From contig NZ_MQVY01000004.1 in assembly GCF_002954385.1 (NCBI RefSeq), positions 235,045 to 281,363 of the forward strand: a stretch of 46,319 nucleotides of DNA, written 5' to 3'. Origin of the DNA: Tenacibaculum sp. SG-28 (GTDB lineage Bacteria > Bacteroidota > Bacteroidia > Flavobacteriales > Flavobacteriaceae). Position 1 is the stretch's first letter; the number at the start of each line of letters is the position of its first letter. Positions 9,353 to 22,999 of the stretch are shown here, piece after piece. A program made the position numbers and the translations under genes. The notes below the pieces were generated by a model, which saw only the letters and a program-made list of their open reading frames with translations, was not told the DNA's origin and ran no database searches.

Positions 9353-9495
9353 CTTTACAAAAAAAAATACAGTTCCAGATAGTTAGTATTTTATGTGCAT
9401 TTTATTTTTGTCCTCTAACGGTATTTAATCTGAATTTTACGAAATATTACAAAAATAATTTAGAATTTTTCTCTGGTTCTGTGAAGGTTTTATAA

Positions 9496-13594
<4,099 letters not shown>

Positions 13595-13616
13595 GAACAC
13601 GCTTAAATTAAAATAA

Positions 13617-14579
13617 ATGGTATATTCAAAAAATGCACAAACTCTAACGTTTACGATTAAAACCAAGCTTACGCTTTTGTTGTTTTCTTTTTCTTTTACA
13701 TTATTTCTGGTAGCGTGCTCCTCTGCTTTAGCGCAAGAAGAGACAGAATCTGAGGAGGTGCTTTCGTATAATAATTTTAACCATGAGAATTTAAATAGAG
13801 ACTATATTTTATATATTCCTGCTGGAATTGAAGAAAATGCTCCTTTAGTTTTTGTTCTTCACGGATATTCGGGGTCTGCCAATCTCATACGAAATTACTC
13901 AGCGATGAATGCGGTAGCAAAAAAAAATGGTTTTGCTGTTTGTTATCCGCAAGGTATTAAAGATGATAACGGGTATACCTTCTGGAATGTAGGGTATGAT
14001 TTTCATCAAAATCAAACAGTAAACGATTCTGATTTTTTAAACTCCTTGGCTATTTACTTACAAAAAGCCTATGCTCTAAATCCTGAGCATACCTTTGTAA
14101 CCGGAATGTCAAATGGTGGTGATATGTGTTACAGGTTAGCTTGTGAACATCCCGAAACTTTTAAAGCAATTGCACCAGTTACAGGTTGTATGATGCAATG
14201 GATATATGATGATTGTCCTAAAAATGCTATTCCTGTTTTAAAAATTAATGGCGATAACGATACTACTACACTGTGGGAGGGTGATTTGGAAAATAGAGAT
14301 GGATATGGAGCATATCTACCAACAATGGATACTTTTAATTTTTGGGCAACACAAAACGATTGTACACAATTAGTTTCAGAAGAATTGCCAAATGATAATG
14401 TAACAGATGGTAGTTCCATAACGAAATATATCTTCTCAAGAAATACTTCTTCCAATAAAGTTATACTTTATCGGGTAAACAACGGAGGACATGATTGGCC
14501 TGGAAGTACAGGAAATATGGATATTAATTCCTCTTCTGAAATTTGGCGCTTTTTTCAAGATATCGTCGACTCTAAATAA
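13617..14579 (+). CDS. Polyhydroxybutyrate-depolymerase/feruloyl-esterase family hydrolase (LpqC type)
   Basis: 320 aa. The N-terminal hydrophobic stretch ends LVACSSALAQ, which could serve either as a lipobox (Cys34) or as a type I signal cut after ALAQ. The catalytic fold shows VLHGYSGSA (oxyanion), GMSNGGDM (nucleophile Ser165), NGDNDTTT (Asp) and NNGGHDWPG (His). This is the LpqC/PHB-depolymerase-like family, whose PUL members usually act as feruloyl or acetyl esterases (CE1-like) rather than on polyester. It lies 22 bases after the previous esterase gene. An ester-removing role on the same glycan is inferred. Confidence 0.82.
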   Translation: MVYSKNAQTLTFTIKTKLTLLLFSFSFTLFLVACSSALAQEETESEEVLSYNNFNHENLNRDYILYIPAGIEENAPLVFVLHGYSGSANLIRNYSAMNAVAKKNGFAVCYPQGIKDDNGYTFWNVGYDFHQNQTVNDSDFLNSLAIYLQKAYALNPEHTFVTGMSNGGDMCYRLACEHPETFKAIAPVTGCMMQWIYDDCPKNAIPVLKINGDNDTTTLWEGDLENRDGYGAYLPTMDTFNFWATQNDCTQLVSEELPNDNVTDGSSITKYIFSRNTSSNKVILYRVNNGGHDWPGSTGNMDINSSSEIWRFFQDIVDSK

Positions 14580-14683
14580 AATCCTTAAAATTTTAACAAT
14601 ATCTTTAAGATTTTGGTCAAAAAAACACTCTTTTTTGGACGATTTAATGAGATGTTTGGTGTTTCGAAATATAGTTTTGACAC

Positions 14684-16207
14684 ATGATTAAACAACGAAA
14701 TTCTACTGATTTTAAACTTAAGACCGATAAAACAATTTTTATTTCTTCTTTACTATTTTTAATGGTTTTTACAATACCCTTATTGTTTTGGCCGGAACAA
14801 AGTGAACGTTATCTCAATGATCTAAAAATAATCCTAGAGGATAATATTGGAAGTGTGTATCAAGTACTATCTATCGCAGTTTTATTATTTGCACTTTGGA
14901 TGGCTTTTAGTAGGTATGGAACTATAGTATTGGGAACCAATAACTATAATTTTAGTACCTTCAGTTGGGCCTCTATGTTGTTTTGTGCAGGAGTGGCGAC
15001 TGGAATTCTGTATTGGGGGACAATTGAATGGGCATATTATTTAAATACACCTCCGCTCGGAGCTGAGGTTGGTAGTAAAAATGCTATCGAATTGGCTGCT
15101 ACTTATGGAATGTTTCATTGGGGGGTCATTGGTTGGGCATATTATAGTGTTCCTGCTGTTGCCCTAGGTTATGTGTATTATGTTAAAAAAGTACCTGTTC
15201 TTCGGATAAGTAAGGCGTGTTCTCGAGTTTTAGGAAAATATACGGATGGTTTTATAGGTAAAGCTATTGATGTGCTGTTCATGATTGGCTTACTGGGATC
15301 TACAGGAACCTCGATGGGGCTTGGAACTCCTATGATTTCTGCAGGAGTTGCAAAAATATTTTCGATAGAAGATTCGCTTGGTTTAAAATTGATAGTTATT
15401 TTCTTTTGCGCTATTATTTTTTCCATTTCTGTGTATTTGGGTTTAGGAAAAGGCATTAAACGATTAAGTAAGTTTAATACGATATCGGCATTCATTTTTC
15501 TTGCATTGGTTTTTGTCGTTGGCCCTTCGGCATTTATTTTGAAAATGAATATCAATAGTCTTGGGTTAATGGTACAAGATTTTGTAAGGATGCTTACCTG
15601 GACAGACCCTTTATCAAATTCCCGTTTTGTAGAGGATTGGACAATTTTTTATTGGGCCTGGTGGGTTGCTGTTGGACCATTTATGGGGATTTTTATCGCA
15701 AAAATATCAGGAGGTCGCTCTATTAAACAAATTGTTATTGGTACGATTGTATTTGGAAGTTTAGGCTGTATGCTTTTTTATGGAATCTTAGGTAATTTTG
15801 CTTTACATTTAGAATTGAGTGGACAGCTTTCCATTTCTGAAATGGTTAACAATGGAAATCCTGCTGAGGCCATAGTAGCTGTTATTTCCTCGATAGTTCC
15901 TGGAAATAATACAGTACTGATTTTGTTTTGTTTGATGAGTGTTGTGTTCATGGCTACAAGTTTTGATTCTACCTCATATACCTTGGCATCGTGCGCAACA
16001 AAAAGACTTCCTGCAGAGAAAGATCCAAGTACCTGGCAACGCCTATTTTGGGCATTTACATTGATTATATTACCGATAGCATTAATGTATATTGGAAGTC
16101 TAGAGTCTTTAAAAATAGCAGTATTAATATCTGCTTTTCCATTAATCTTTGTTTACATCATCCTTATACTATCCTCCTACAAAAATCTAAAAGAACATAA
16201 AATATGA
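14684..16207 (+). CDS. BCCT-family transporter (betaine/carnitine/choline type)
   Basis: 507 aa, about 12 transmembrane helices, normal BCCT length. The diagnostic signature is present near residue 315: VEDWTIFYWAWWVAVGPF followed by MGIFIAKISGGRSIKQ. An early glycine-rich helix (CAGVATGILYWGTIEWAYY) matches TM3 of BetP-like proteins, with Trp residues that form the aromatic box for trimethylammonium or dimethylsulfonium substrates. It is 104 bases after the esterase gene and overlaps the next gene by 4 bases (ATGA). A BCCT importer inside a PUL operon is unusual; the substrate could be glycine betaine, choline, carnitine or DMSP. An internal promoter in 14580-14683 cannot be excluded. Confidence 0.9.
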   Translation: MIKQRNSTDFKLKTDKTIFISSLLFLMVFTIPLLFWPEQSERYLNDLKIILEDNIGSVYQVLSIAVLLFALWMAFSRYGTIVLGTNNYNFSTFSWASMLFCAGVATGILYWGTIEWAYYLNTPPLGAEVGSKNAIELAATYGMFHWGVIGWAYYSVPAVALGYVYYVKKVPVLRISKACSRVLGKYTDGFIGKAIDVLFMIGLLGSTGTSMGLGTPMISAGVAKIFSIEDSLGLKLIVIFFCAIIFSISVYLGLGKGIKRLSKFNTISAFIFLALVFVVGPSAFILKMNINSLGLMVQDFVRMLTWTDPLSNSRFVEDWTIFYWAWWVAVGPFMGIFIAKISGGRSIKQIVIGTIVFGSLGCMLFYGILGNFALHLELSGQLSISEMVNNGNPAEAIVAVISSIVPGNNTVLILFCLMSVVFMATSFDSTSYTLASCATKRLPAEKDPSTWQRLFWAFTLIILPIALMYIGSLESLKIAVLISAFPLIFVYIILILSSYKNLKEHKI

Positions 16208-16989
16208 TAACCTTAGAAAACAAATTAAATGTTGTTGTTATTGCTGGTGCCTCCGGTATTGGACGTAAAATAGTTTCCGCTTTTGCAGAACAAGGCTGTA
16301 ATGTTTTTGTATGTGATATTTCGGAGTCACATATTAAAGCTTTTAAAAAAGAGTTTCCCGATATTTTTATTTACCGAGCAGATGTAGCGAGTTATGAAGA
16401 GGTTAAAACTTTTTATACCCATATTAAGGAACAAGTTACGCATATCGATGTGTTGGTAAACAGTGCCGGAATTGCAGGTCCTACAGCTGCTTTAGAAGAT
16501 GTTGATCCATCAGAATGGGCAACCACTATGAATATTAATGTCAACGGGATGTTCCATTGTATAAAAGAGGGTATACCGATGCTAAAAAAATCGAGCAACC
16601 CCTCCATAGTTAATTTGGCATCCTCTGCCTCCTTTTATGGATTTCCATTGCGTTCACCATATACAACAGCCAAATGGGGAACTATTGGAATGACAAAAAC
16701 TCTTGCCATGGAATTAGGGAAATACAATATTAGAGTAAATGCTATTTGCCCAGGAAGCGTATCTGGAGAACGTATCGATCGCGTAATAGAAGCAGATGCC
16801 AAAGAGCAAGGAAAAACAATTGAAGAAATAAAATCTCTGTATGTGAAGCAAGTATCTTTAAAAACTTTTGTGGAGCCTGAAGATGTTGCAAATTTAACAT
16901 TGTTTTTGGCCTCGCCTTTAGGGAGGTATATTTCAGGCCAAGCTATTGGCTTGGATGGGCACACAGAAGGATTATCCGCAGAATTATAA
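16204..16989 (+). CDS. Short-chain dehydrogenase/reductase (classical SDR)
   Basis: 261 aa, cytoplasmic. The nucleotide-binding loop reads IAGASGIGRKI (usual TGGASGIG, here with the leading Thr-Gly changed to Ile-Ala). NSAGIAG stands for NNAG, and the catalytic elements are NLASSASFYG (Ser) and SPYTTAKWG (Tyr and Lys). CPGSVSGERI and YISGQAIGLDGH are typical C-terminal features. An Asp (CDISES) at the end of beta-2 suggests a preference for NAD(H). It would oxidise a secondary alcohol or reduce a ketone; the substrate is unknown. It is translationally coupled to the BCCT gene, suggesting the imported compound or a product of it is the substrate (inference). Confidence 0.88.
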   Translation: MITLENKLNVVVIAGASGIGRKIVSAFAEQGCNVFVCDISESHIKAFKKEFPDIFIYRADVASYEEVKTFYTHIKEQVTHIDVLVNSAGIAGPTAALEDVDPSEWATTMNINVNGMFHCIKEGIPMLKKSSNPSIVNLASSASFYGFPLRSPYTTAKWGTIGMTKTLAMELGKYNIRVNAICPGSVSGERIDRVIEADAKEQGKTIEEIKSLYVKQVSLKTFVEPEDVANLTLFLASPLGRYISGQAIGLDGHTEGLSAEL

Positions 16990-17011
16990 TTAAATTTAAA
17001 ATATTACAAAT

Positions 17012-17995
17012 ATGAAAGCAGCATGGTTTGAAAAGTTTGGAACCGCAGAAGAAGTGCTATTGGTTGGAGAATATACTACTCCGGAGCCAAAAGCAGGAGA
17101 AGTTAAAATTAGAATTAAAGCATCTGGTGTAAATCCATCGGATACTAAAAAAAGAGCAGGAGCTAATCCAGCATTATTAGACAATGGTTCGGTAATTCCA
17201 CATAGTGATGGTTCTGGAGTTATTGAGGCTGTTGGAATAGGTGTATCAGAGGCTAGAATAGGGGAGCGCGTTTGGACGTATAATGCGCAATATGGAAGAA
17301 ACGAAGGGACCGCAGCGGAATTTGTTTGTCTTCCTGCTGAACAAGCTGTCGTATTGCCGGATAATGCATCTTTTGAAGCAGGGGCAATGATGGCCATTCC
17401 TGCAATGACAGCGCATCGCGCAGTTTTTGCCGATGGTGCTGTTAAAGACCAGATTATCTTAGTTACTGGTGGAGCAGGGCGAGTAGGATATTACGCCATT
17501 CAATGGGCAAAAGCATCAGGAGCAACAGTTATTGCTACTGCATCAAGTAATGCTAGTATTGCCGAATGTGAAAGGGCAGGAGCAGATTTGGTTGTTGGGC
17601 ACCCAAGCGAAGCCGTAAATACTATCATTTTAGATTTTACAAAAGGTAGAAAAATTGATCGAGTTGTAGAAGGTGATTTCGGAGCAAATTTATTACCAGT
17701 TTTAGATATTTTGAAAACAAGTGGAATTATTGCGAGTTACTCTTCCATGACCGATATGAATCCAAAAATTCCATTTGTACGAATGATGTTTATGGATATT
17801 ACCATACGTTTAGTTTTGGTATACGCTATGCCAGAGTCAGCAAAGCAAGCAGCAATAAGCGATATTACTACTTTTTTAACTAAAGGCGCCTTAGATAATA
17901 GAATTGCAGCAACGTATACGTTAGACGAAATAGCGAAAGCTCACGAGACTATTGAGGCAGGTAACATTTATGGAACCGTTTTAGTAACACCATAA
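17012..17995 (+). CDS. MDR-superfamily NADPH:quinone-reductase-like oxidoreductase
   Basis: 327 aa, full length. GVNPSDTKKRAG and PHSDGSGVIEAVG belong to the N-terminal GroES-like domain; the Rossmann domain has VTGGAGRVGYYAIQWAK; the C-terminus ends AHETIEAGNIYGTVLVTP, as in zeta-crystallin/QOR proteins. No Zn-ligating Cys/His set is visible, so this is the zinc-free quinone or enone reductase branch using NADPH. The physiological substrate is unknown; in operon context it may detoxify an alpha,beta-unsaturated carbonyl, for example from released phenolic acids (speculative). It lies 22 bases after the SDR gene. Confidence 0.88.
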   Translation: MKAAWFEKFGTAEEVLLVGEYTTPEPKAGEVKIRIKASGVNPSDTKKRAGANPALLDNGSVIPHSDGSGVIEAVGIGVSEARIGERVWTYNAQYGRNEGTAAEFVCLPAEQAVVLPDNASFEAGAMMAIPAMTAHRAVFADGAVKDQIILVTGGAGRVGYYAIQWAKASGATVIATASSNASIAECERAGADLVVGHPSEAVNTIILDFTKGRKIDRVVEGDFGANLLPVLDILKTSGIIASYSSMTDMNPKIPFVRMMFMDITIRLVLVYAMPESAKQAAISDITTFLTKGALDNRIAATYTLDEIAKAHETIEAGNIYGTVLVTP

Positions 17996-18005
17996 TTAAG
18001 TTTAT

Positions 18006-19349
18006 ATGATTAGAGTGTATCCACAATTTTTAAAGACTTTATTGTTCTTCATAGTATGTACTATGAATAGCTGCACAAAGTCTAAAGTAGTGCACGATTC
18101 TGCTAAAGGTTCCTCAGAATCTTTAGCAGTTTCATTTAAAAGTGCTTCATCGGTGTCTCAAGTTCGGAGTCAAATCGAAAAACTACCAAAAGATAATATC
18201 TGGTGGACTGTTTATGGAACAGACCAATCTTGGAACAATAAGAATCTTCATCGTTTTATGCCTACGGTAAACGTCTATCGCGAAGGGCAAGTTTCAGTAT
18301 TGGAAAACAAACAAGATGCTTCTATTCCCAATTGTTTGGTGACAACCCCTGAAGGGGAAATGTCTTTCCAAGATTTTATAACTTCTGATCAGTCCACAGT
18401 AATGGGAATTGTAATTGTTAAGGATGGTGCTGTAGTTTACGAACAATATCCTAGGCAAGAACCATATGAAAAACCTATTTATTGGTCGGTTACTAAAGTG
18501 GTTGTCTCTACTCTAGTCGCTATTTTGGAAGATAGGGGGAAAATAGATGTGAATAAAGCCATAAGCTTTTATATTCCTGAATTAGAAGATTCCGATTATA
18601 AGGATATAACGGTACGAAATGTTTTAGACATGGCTACTGGTGTAAATTGCCATGAGGAGTATGAAGATTGGGAATCTTGTTATTATAAATATTCTATTAC
18701 ATTAGGAGATGGTTTTTTTACCGATGATTCTCCAAAAAATCCATACGAAATGCTCGCCAAGATAAGGCCCGGATTTACCGCTCCACAAGGAACGGAATAC
18801 AATTATTCCGGAGCAAATACTTTTCTACTTGGATGGCTGGTGGAGAAAATAATGAAGATGCCTTTTCAGGATGCACTTACTAAAGAAATTTGGAGTAAAA
18901 TTGGGGCGGAAGCAGATGCATCTATTTTGGCACCAAGATATGGTGTTCCGATAACGCATGGGGGGTTATTAGCAAGACTTAGAGATGTTGCACGATTTGG
19001 AATGTTATATACACCCAGCTATTCTGCAATTGCCAAAGAAAAAATTATTTCAGATAAAATTGTTACCCGAATTTTAGATGACGGAAACCCAAAATTATGG
19101 GAAAACGCTTTCGCTAATAATGCGATAAAAGATGATTTTTCGCATTCTATTTACCAATGGGATCAGGTATATAAAAATGATGATTTTTACAAGGGTGGCT
19201 GGGGAGGTCAAGGACTTCTCGTAAACCCGAAAAAGAATTTGGTGGTAGCATATACCGGGTATTATAAAGATAAAGAAGCAAGTGAGGTTGAATTATTGCC
19301 CGTATTACGAAGAGTTTTAAAAGAAGTTTACCCGGATATAGAACAGTAA
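18006..19349 (+). CDS. Class C beta-lactamase-fold serine hydrolase, lipoprotein (NylB/esterase-like)
   Basis: 447 aa with lipobox MNSC (Cys23). The active-site SxxK is SVTK (Ser161, Lys164) in IYWSVTKVVV; the second motif is Tyr in YNYSGANTF; the third (usually KTG/HTG) is replaced by GGWGGQG. A TGVNCHEEYEDWESC insert follows the first helices. This pattern fits 6-aminohexanoate-dimer hydrolase (NylB)-like and EstB-like esterases rather than antibiotic-resistance enzymes. It ends unit 1, 10 bases after the oxidoreductase gene, and is followed by a strong terminator. An ester- or amide-hydrolysing role on the PUL substrate is inferred; it could be a third acyl-removing enzyme in this unit. 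Confidence 0.82.
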   Translation: MIRVYPQFLKTLLFFIVCTMNSCTKSKVVHDSAKGSSESLAVSFKSASSVSQVRSQIEKLPKDNIWWTVYGTDQSWNNKNLHRFMPTVNVYREGQVSVLENKQDASIPNCLVTTPEGEMSFQDFITSDQSTVMGIVIVKDGAVVYEQYPRQEPYEKPIYWSVTKVVVSTLVAILEDRGKIDVNKAISFYIPELEDSDYKDITVRNVLDMATGVNCHEEYEDWESCYYKYSITLGDGFFTDDSPKNPYEMLAKIRPGFTAPQGTEYNYSGANTFLLGWLVEKIMKMPFQDALTKEIWSKIGAEADASILAPRYGVPITHGGLLARLRDVARFGMLYTPSYSAIAKEKIISDKIVTRILDDGNPKLWENAFANNAIKDDFSHSIYQWDQVYKNDDFYKGGWGGQGLLVNPKKNLVVAYTGYYKDKEASEVELLPVLRRVLKEVYPDIEQ

Positions 19350-19376
19350 ATTTACATATACTTGTAAGCCATATAC

Positions 19377-19421
19377 ATCTATTTCATAGTGCAGTTTATC
19401 GTACTATGAAATAGATTTTTT
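19377..19421 (+). terminator. Intrinsic terminator of unit 1
   Basis: A perfect 14-bp stem (ATCTATTTCATAGT at 19377-19390; ACTATGAAATAGAT at 19403-19416) with a 12-base loop is followed by further T residues, 27 bases after the stop codon of the last gene of unit 1. Confidence 0.85.
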
Positions 19422-19740
19422 GTAGTTTAAATCCCAGTTTAAAGCAGTAGTTGTCGCTGTGCTATTTGTAAAAGTGTGGCTGTGAAAGTAAAACAGTGAA
19501 TGAATGACCAATCTCAATACTTATTTTACAGAGTTTCCCATATTCTTTAATTGTAAAGTATTTAATAAACTCCTAGGATTAATATGATATTTCAAATTAA
19601 ACCAGACTTAAATTGCAGTTAATTTTACTACTATGTGACTTATATTATTTAAAGTAGAAATTAAATATTCCATACCTAGGTAACTTATTTTATATCCTAG
19701 AGGGGTTTTTTGAAATAAAAGAGGGTGTTATTTTAGTCAT

Positions 19741-19772
19741 ATTGTTCAAATAGGAAGGGTATTTTGTCCAAT
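19741..19772 (+). promoter_or_regulatory. Predicted HTCS operator, unit 2
   Basis: Half-sites ATTGTTCAAA (19741-19750) and TTTGTCCAAT (19763-19772), again 22 bp start to start, with GGG in the 12-bp spacer. They are slightly more diverged than in unit 1, but all positions of the TTGTYCAA core are kept. Confidence 0.75.
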
Positions 19773-19808
19773 TTATGCTCTGCTTCTGTTCTAGATGGAA
19801 TTTTATTC

Positions 19809-19816
19809 TACATTTG
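19809..19816 (+). promoter_or_regulatory. -7 promoter box of unit 2
   Basis: TACATTTG is a perfect match to the Bacteroidota -7 consensus TAnnTTTG. It begins exactly 46 bp after the start of the second operator half-site. Transcription would start near 19823, downstream of the most upstream in-frame ATG of the SusC frame (19795), so that ATG cannot be used. Confidence 0.75.
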
Positions 19817-19860
19817 AAAGCAATGTATCATTCTATTTTTACAGAATTAATATTCAAACT

Positions 19861-22800
19861 ATGCACATTTCAAGAAAAATAAAAACTTTTATGAAATTAT
19901 TTAATGTTTTGATAATTTTATGTTTTGTTGCTGAAAGCTACGCACAAAGCAACATAAATCTTTCGGGTGTCGTCACATCTGAAGAGGGTGAATTACTCAT
20001 GGGAGTAAGTGTTCTTGTAGAGGGAACACAAAAGGGAGTTGTCACTGATTTTGATGGTAAGTATGCTATTAAGGTAGCTAAAGGAGATGTTTTAAACTTT
20101 TCTTTCTTAGGATTTAAATTAGAAAAAAGAATTGTAAGTACGACAACAACTTTAAATGTTACGATGATTCCAAGTGAGGAACAACTTGACGAAATCGTTG
20201 TAACTGCCTTAGGGATTAAAAAAGAAGTAAAGTCTTTAGGGTATTCTGTAACGGAATTTGACGGGGACAACATGGTTAAAGCTAGAGAGACAAATCCAGC
20301 AACTACACTTACCGGTAAAGTGGCAGGTTTAGACATTAGAACCTCTACTGATTTTTTTCAAGACCCTCAAATATCCATGCGAGGAGGAACTCCATTAATA
20401 GTAATTGATGGTGTACCGAATCCCAATGCGGATTTTTATGAGATTAGCGCAGATGATATTGAGAATATTAGTGTTCTAAAAGGAGCAACTGCATCTGCAT
20501 TATATGGCTCGTTAGGAAGAAGCGGAGCATTACTTATAACCACGAAAAGAGGAGGAAATAAAGTAACCGTAGAGTATAATTCATCCACGCAGTTTCAGAG
20601 TGGGTTCTTGAGGTCTCCAGAAATTCAAACCGTTTATGGTACTGGTGATGCAGGAGAATATGTGTATGTAGATGGTTTTGAATACAGTGGATACGTTTGG
20701 GGACCTAAATTAGATCAACCCGCAAATACCGAGAGTGGATATTTTGAAACCCCACAATATAATAGTCCAATTGATCCTATTACAGGACAAAGAATTGCTA
20801 CTCCTTTTGTGTCAAAAGGTAAAAATAATATTGATAATTTTTTTAGAACAGGTCTTTTACAAACTCATAATCTAAGTGTAACTGGTGGAAATGAAAAAGG
20901 AAATTTTAGAGTTTCTGCTTCTAAGTCTTATCAAGAAGCAATGGTACCTAACATGGATTTAGATGTATATGGTTTTAGTGTTGCAGGAGGGTATAAATTA
21001 TCTGATAAATTTACCGTAGATGCCAGTCTTAATTACGGGCGACAAGAGTCTGAAAATTATCCAAATTTAGGATATGGTTCACAAAGTTATCTGTATAGTA
21101 TTATGTGGATGGGAGCAAATATTGACCTACGAGAAATGCGAAATTATTGGGAAGAAGGGCAGGAAGGATTTCAACAACTTCAATACAATAAGCAATGGTT
21201 TAATAACCCATGGTTTATGGCATACGAATACAACCAAGGATGGTTTAGAAATACGACACTTGGTCAGGTGAATTTAAATTATCAAATTTCAGATGATTTG
21301 GGGTTTAACGTAAAATCGGGTTTTAGTCCTATAGTCTTAGAACAACACAAAAGGAACCTAAAAGTTACATCAGAGGTTTTAACGATTATTCCGATGGAAA
21401 CTATTTTGTTAACAACGAATCTAATTTCAACTTCAATACAGATGCAGTGCTGTCTTATTCCAAAGAATTCAGTGAGAATTTTTCGCTCACTTCTAATCTT
21501 GGTACTGGAGTTCGTTATGCAAAATACTTGCAATCTAGTATCAACACCGATGGTTTAATTGTACCTAATTATTACAATATTGCAAATTCATTAAATCCTG
21601 TTTCAGGAGATAATAGAGAGTCTGAAGAACAGGTAGGTTCGGCCTATTTTACCGTAGATCTTGAATTGTATAATTGGTTGTATTTAGGAGTTACGGGAAG
21701 AAATGATTGGGTTTCTACTTTACCAACAAAAAACAATTCCTTTTTTTACCCCTCTGTTAGTACCAGTGCAGTTTTATCTGACTTATTTGACTTACCAACC
21801 GCATTTTCATTGTTGAAATTACGAGGGTCTTGGTCTCGAGTTAGTGATGGCTTTATTCCAAATACAGATTCGGGAGAGTTGAGTAACCAACCTTACAATC
21901 ATATTGAAGCTTATAATCAGGGGGCTAGCTGGAATAATGTAAATTCTGTTGATTTTTCAGGGGTTCAAATAAACCCTGATTTAAATCCCGCAATTTCAGA
22001 TACTTGGGAGTTTGGTTTGGATGCTAGATTTTTTAGAGGTAGATTAAATGTAGATTTTGCCTATTACAATATCTTAGATAAAAACAATTTAATTTTGGTT
22101 CCTGTTTCCGAATCTTCAGGTTTTTCATCACGATTGGAAAACGGGGGGAAGTTTCGTAGAAGAGGCTATGAAATTTTACTATCGGGGAAGCCTATAAAAA
22201 CTGAAAATTTTGAGTGGAATGTCGCAACCAACTGGACACAATACCGAAGATATCTCGAGGAATCTCCTGATGGTTCAGGAGAGTTTAATAACATCAAAGA
22301 AGGAAGTCGAATGGATGAAATTTGGATTAATGTTTTTGAAAAAACTCCCGGAGGACAAAACATCATTCAAAATGGTACAAGAGTTTCCGATCCTTTTGTG
22401 CGAAAAATCGGATATGATGCGGCAGATTGGTCTTTTGGTTTACAAAATACCTTTAGATATAAAGATTTCTCCTTGAGTATTTCTGCAGATGGACGCATTG
22501 GTGGTTTAATATCATCGATAACCAATTTGGAAATGCATTGGGCTGGAACACATCCAAATACCGTAATTCCTGAACGAGAAGATGCTGTGAATGGTATTTC
22601 CTCATATATTGACCCAGGAGTTGTCGTAGTGCAAGGAGCCGTAACCTACGATACTAATGGAAATATTGTAAATGATACTAGAGTTTATGCACCAAACAAT
22701 ACTGCTGTAAATTATATATCTTGGGCAAAAGATATTTATCAAAAAGAAGAGGCTTTTGAAGATTTCTATTACGACGAAACATTTTTAAAAATCAGAGAGA

Positions 22801-22994
22801 TTGTTTTTACCTATAATTTCCCAAAGAAAAATTTAGAGAAAACATTTCTAGACGATGTTTCTTTATCCCTAGTAGGAAGAAATTTATTCCTATTTTCTAA
22901 CGTGCCACAGATTGATCCTGACCAAGGTTTTGATGATCAATTTCAAAGTCCTTCCGCAAGGAGTTATGGTTTCAACATTAATTTAAAATTCTAA
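19861..22994 (+). pseudogene. SusC/RagA-type TonB-linked outer-membrane glycan transporter, frameshifted
   Basis: About 1044 aa when the two frames (up to 21558 and from 21447) are joined. Signal peptide near LIILCFVAESYAQ, then a carboxypeptidase-regulatory-like domain (GVVTSEEGELLMGVSVLVEG...DFDGKYAI), the TonB-box region (LDEIVVTALGIKKE), a plug (PLIVIDGVPNP, ISVLKGATASALYG) and a long barrel ending SYGFNINLKF. The frame breaks at the A4 run 21360-21363; adding one A gives RNLKSYIRGFNDYSDGNYF, so one base is missing. The start at 19861 (MHISRK) is chosen because the predicted promoter covers the upstream ATG; 19891 (MKLFNV) is also possible. SusD follows after 5 bases. It imports oligosaccharides with TonB energy. 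Confidence 0.9.
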
Positions 22995-22999
22995 TCCAA

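Larger units (their letters stand above)
19350..19860. other. Intergenic region between units 1 and 2
   Basis: Holds the terminator of unit 1 (19377-19421), the HTCS operator (19741-19772) and the -7 box (19809-19816) of unit 2. The remaining ~320 AT-rich bases (19422-19740) show no gene or structure I can defend. Confidence 0.6.

Noticed and set aside
15641..15660. Reverse-strand ATTGTCCAAT in the BCCT gene
   Set aside because: It is a single half-site within coding sequence, without a partner.
14684..17995. Reading BCCT-SDR-MDR as a DMSP pathway (MDR as AcuI)
   Set aside because: The MDR looks like a zeta-crystallin/QOR protein rather than AcuI, and no DMSP lyase or demethylase gene is present. 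DMSP stays only as one possible BCCT substrate.
18006..19349. Antibiotic-resistance beta-lactamase
   Set aside because: The third motif is GGWGGQG rather than KTG, the protein is a lipoprotein in a PUL operon, and it resembles NylB/EstB-type hydrolases.
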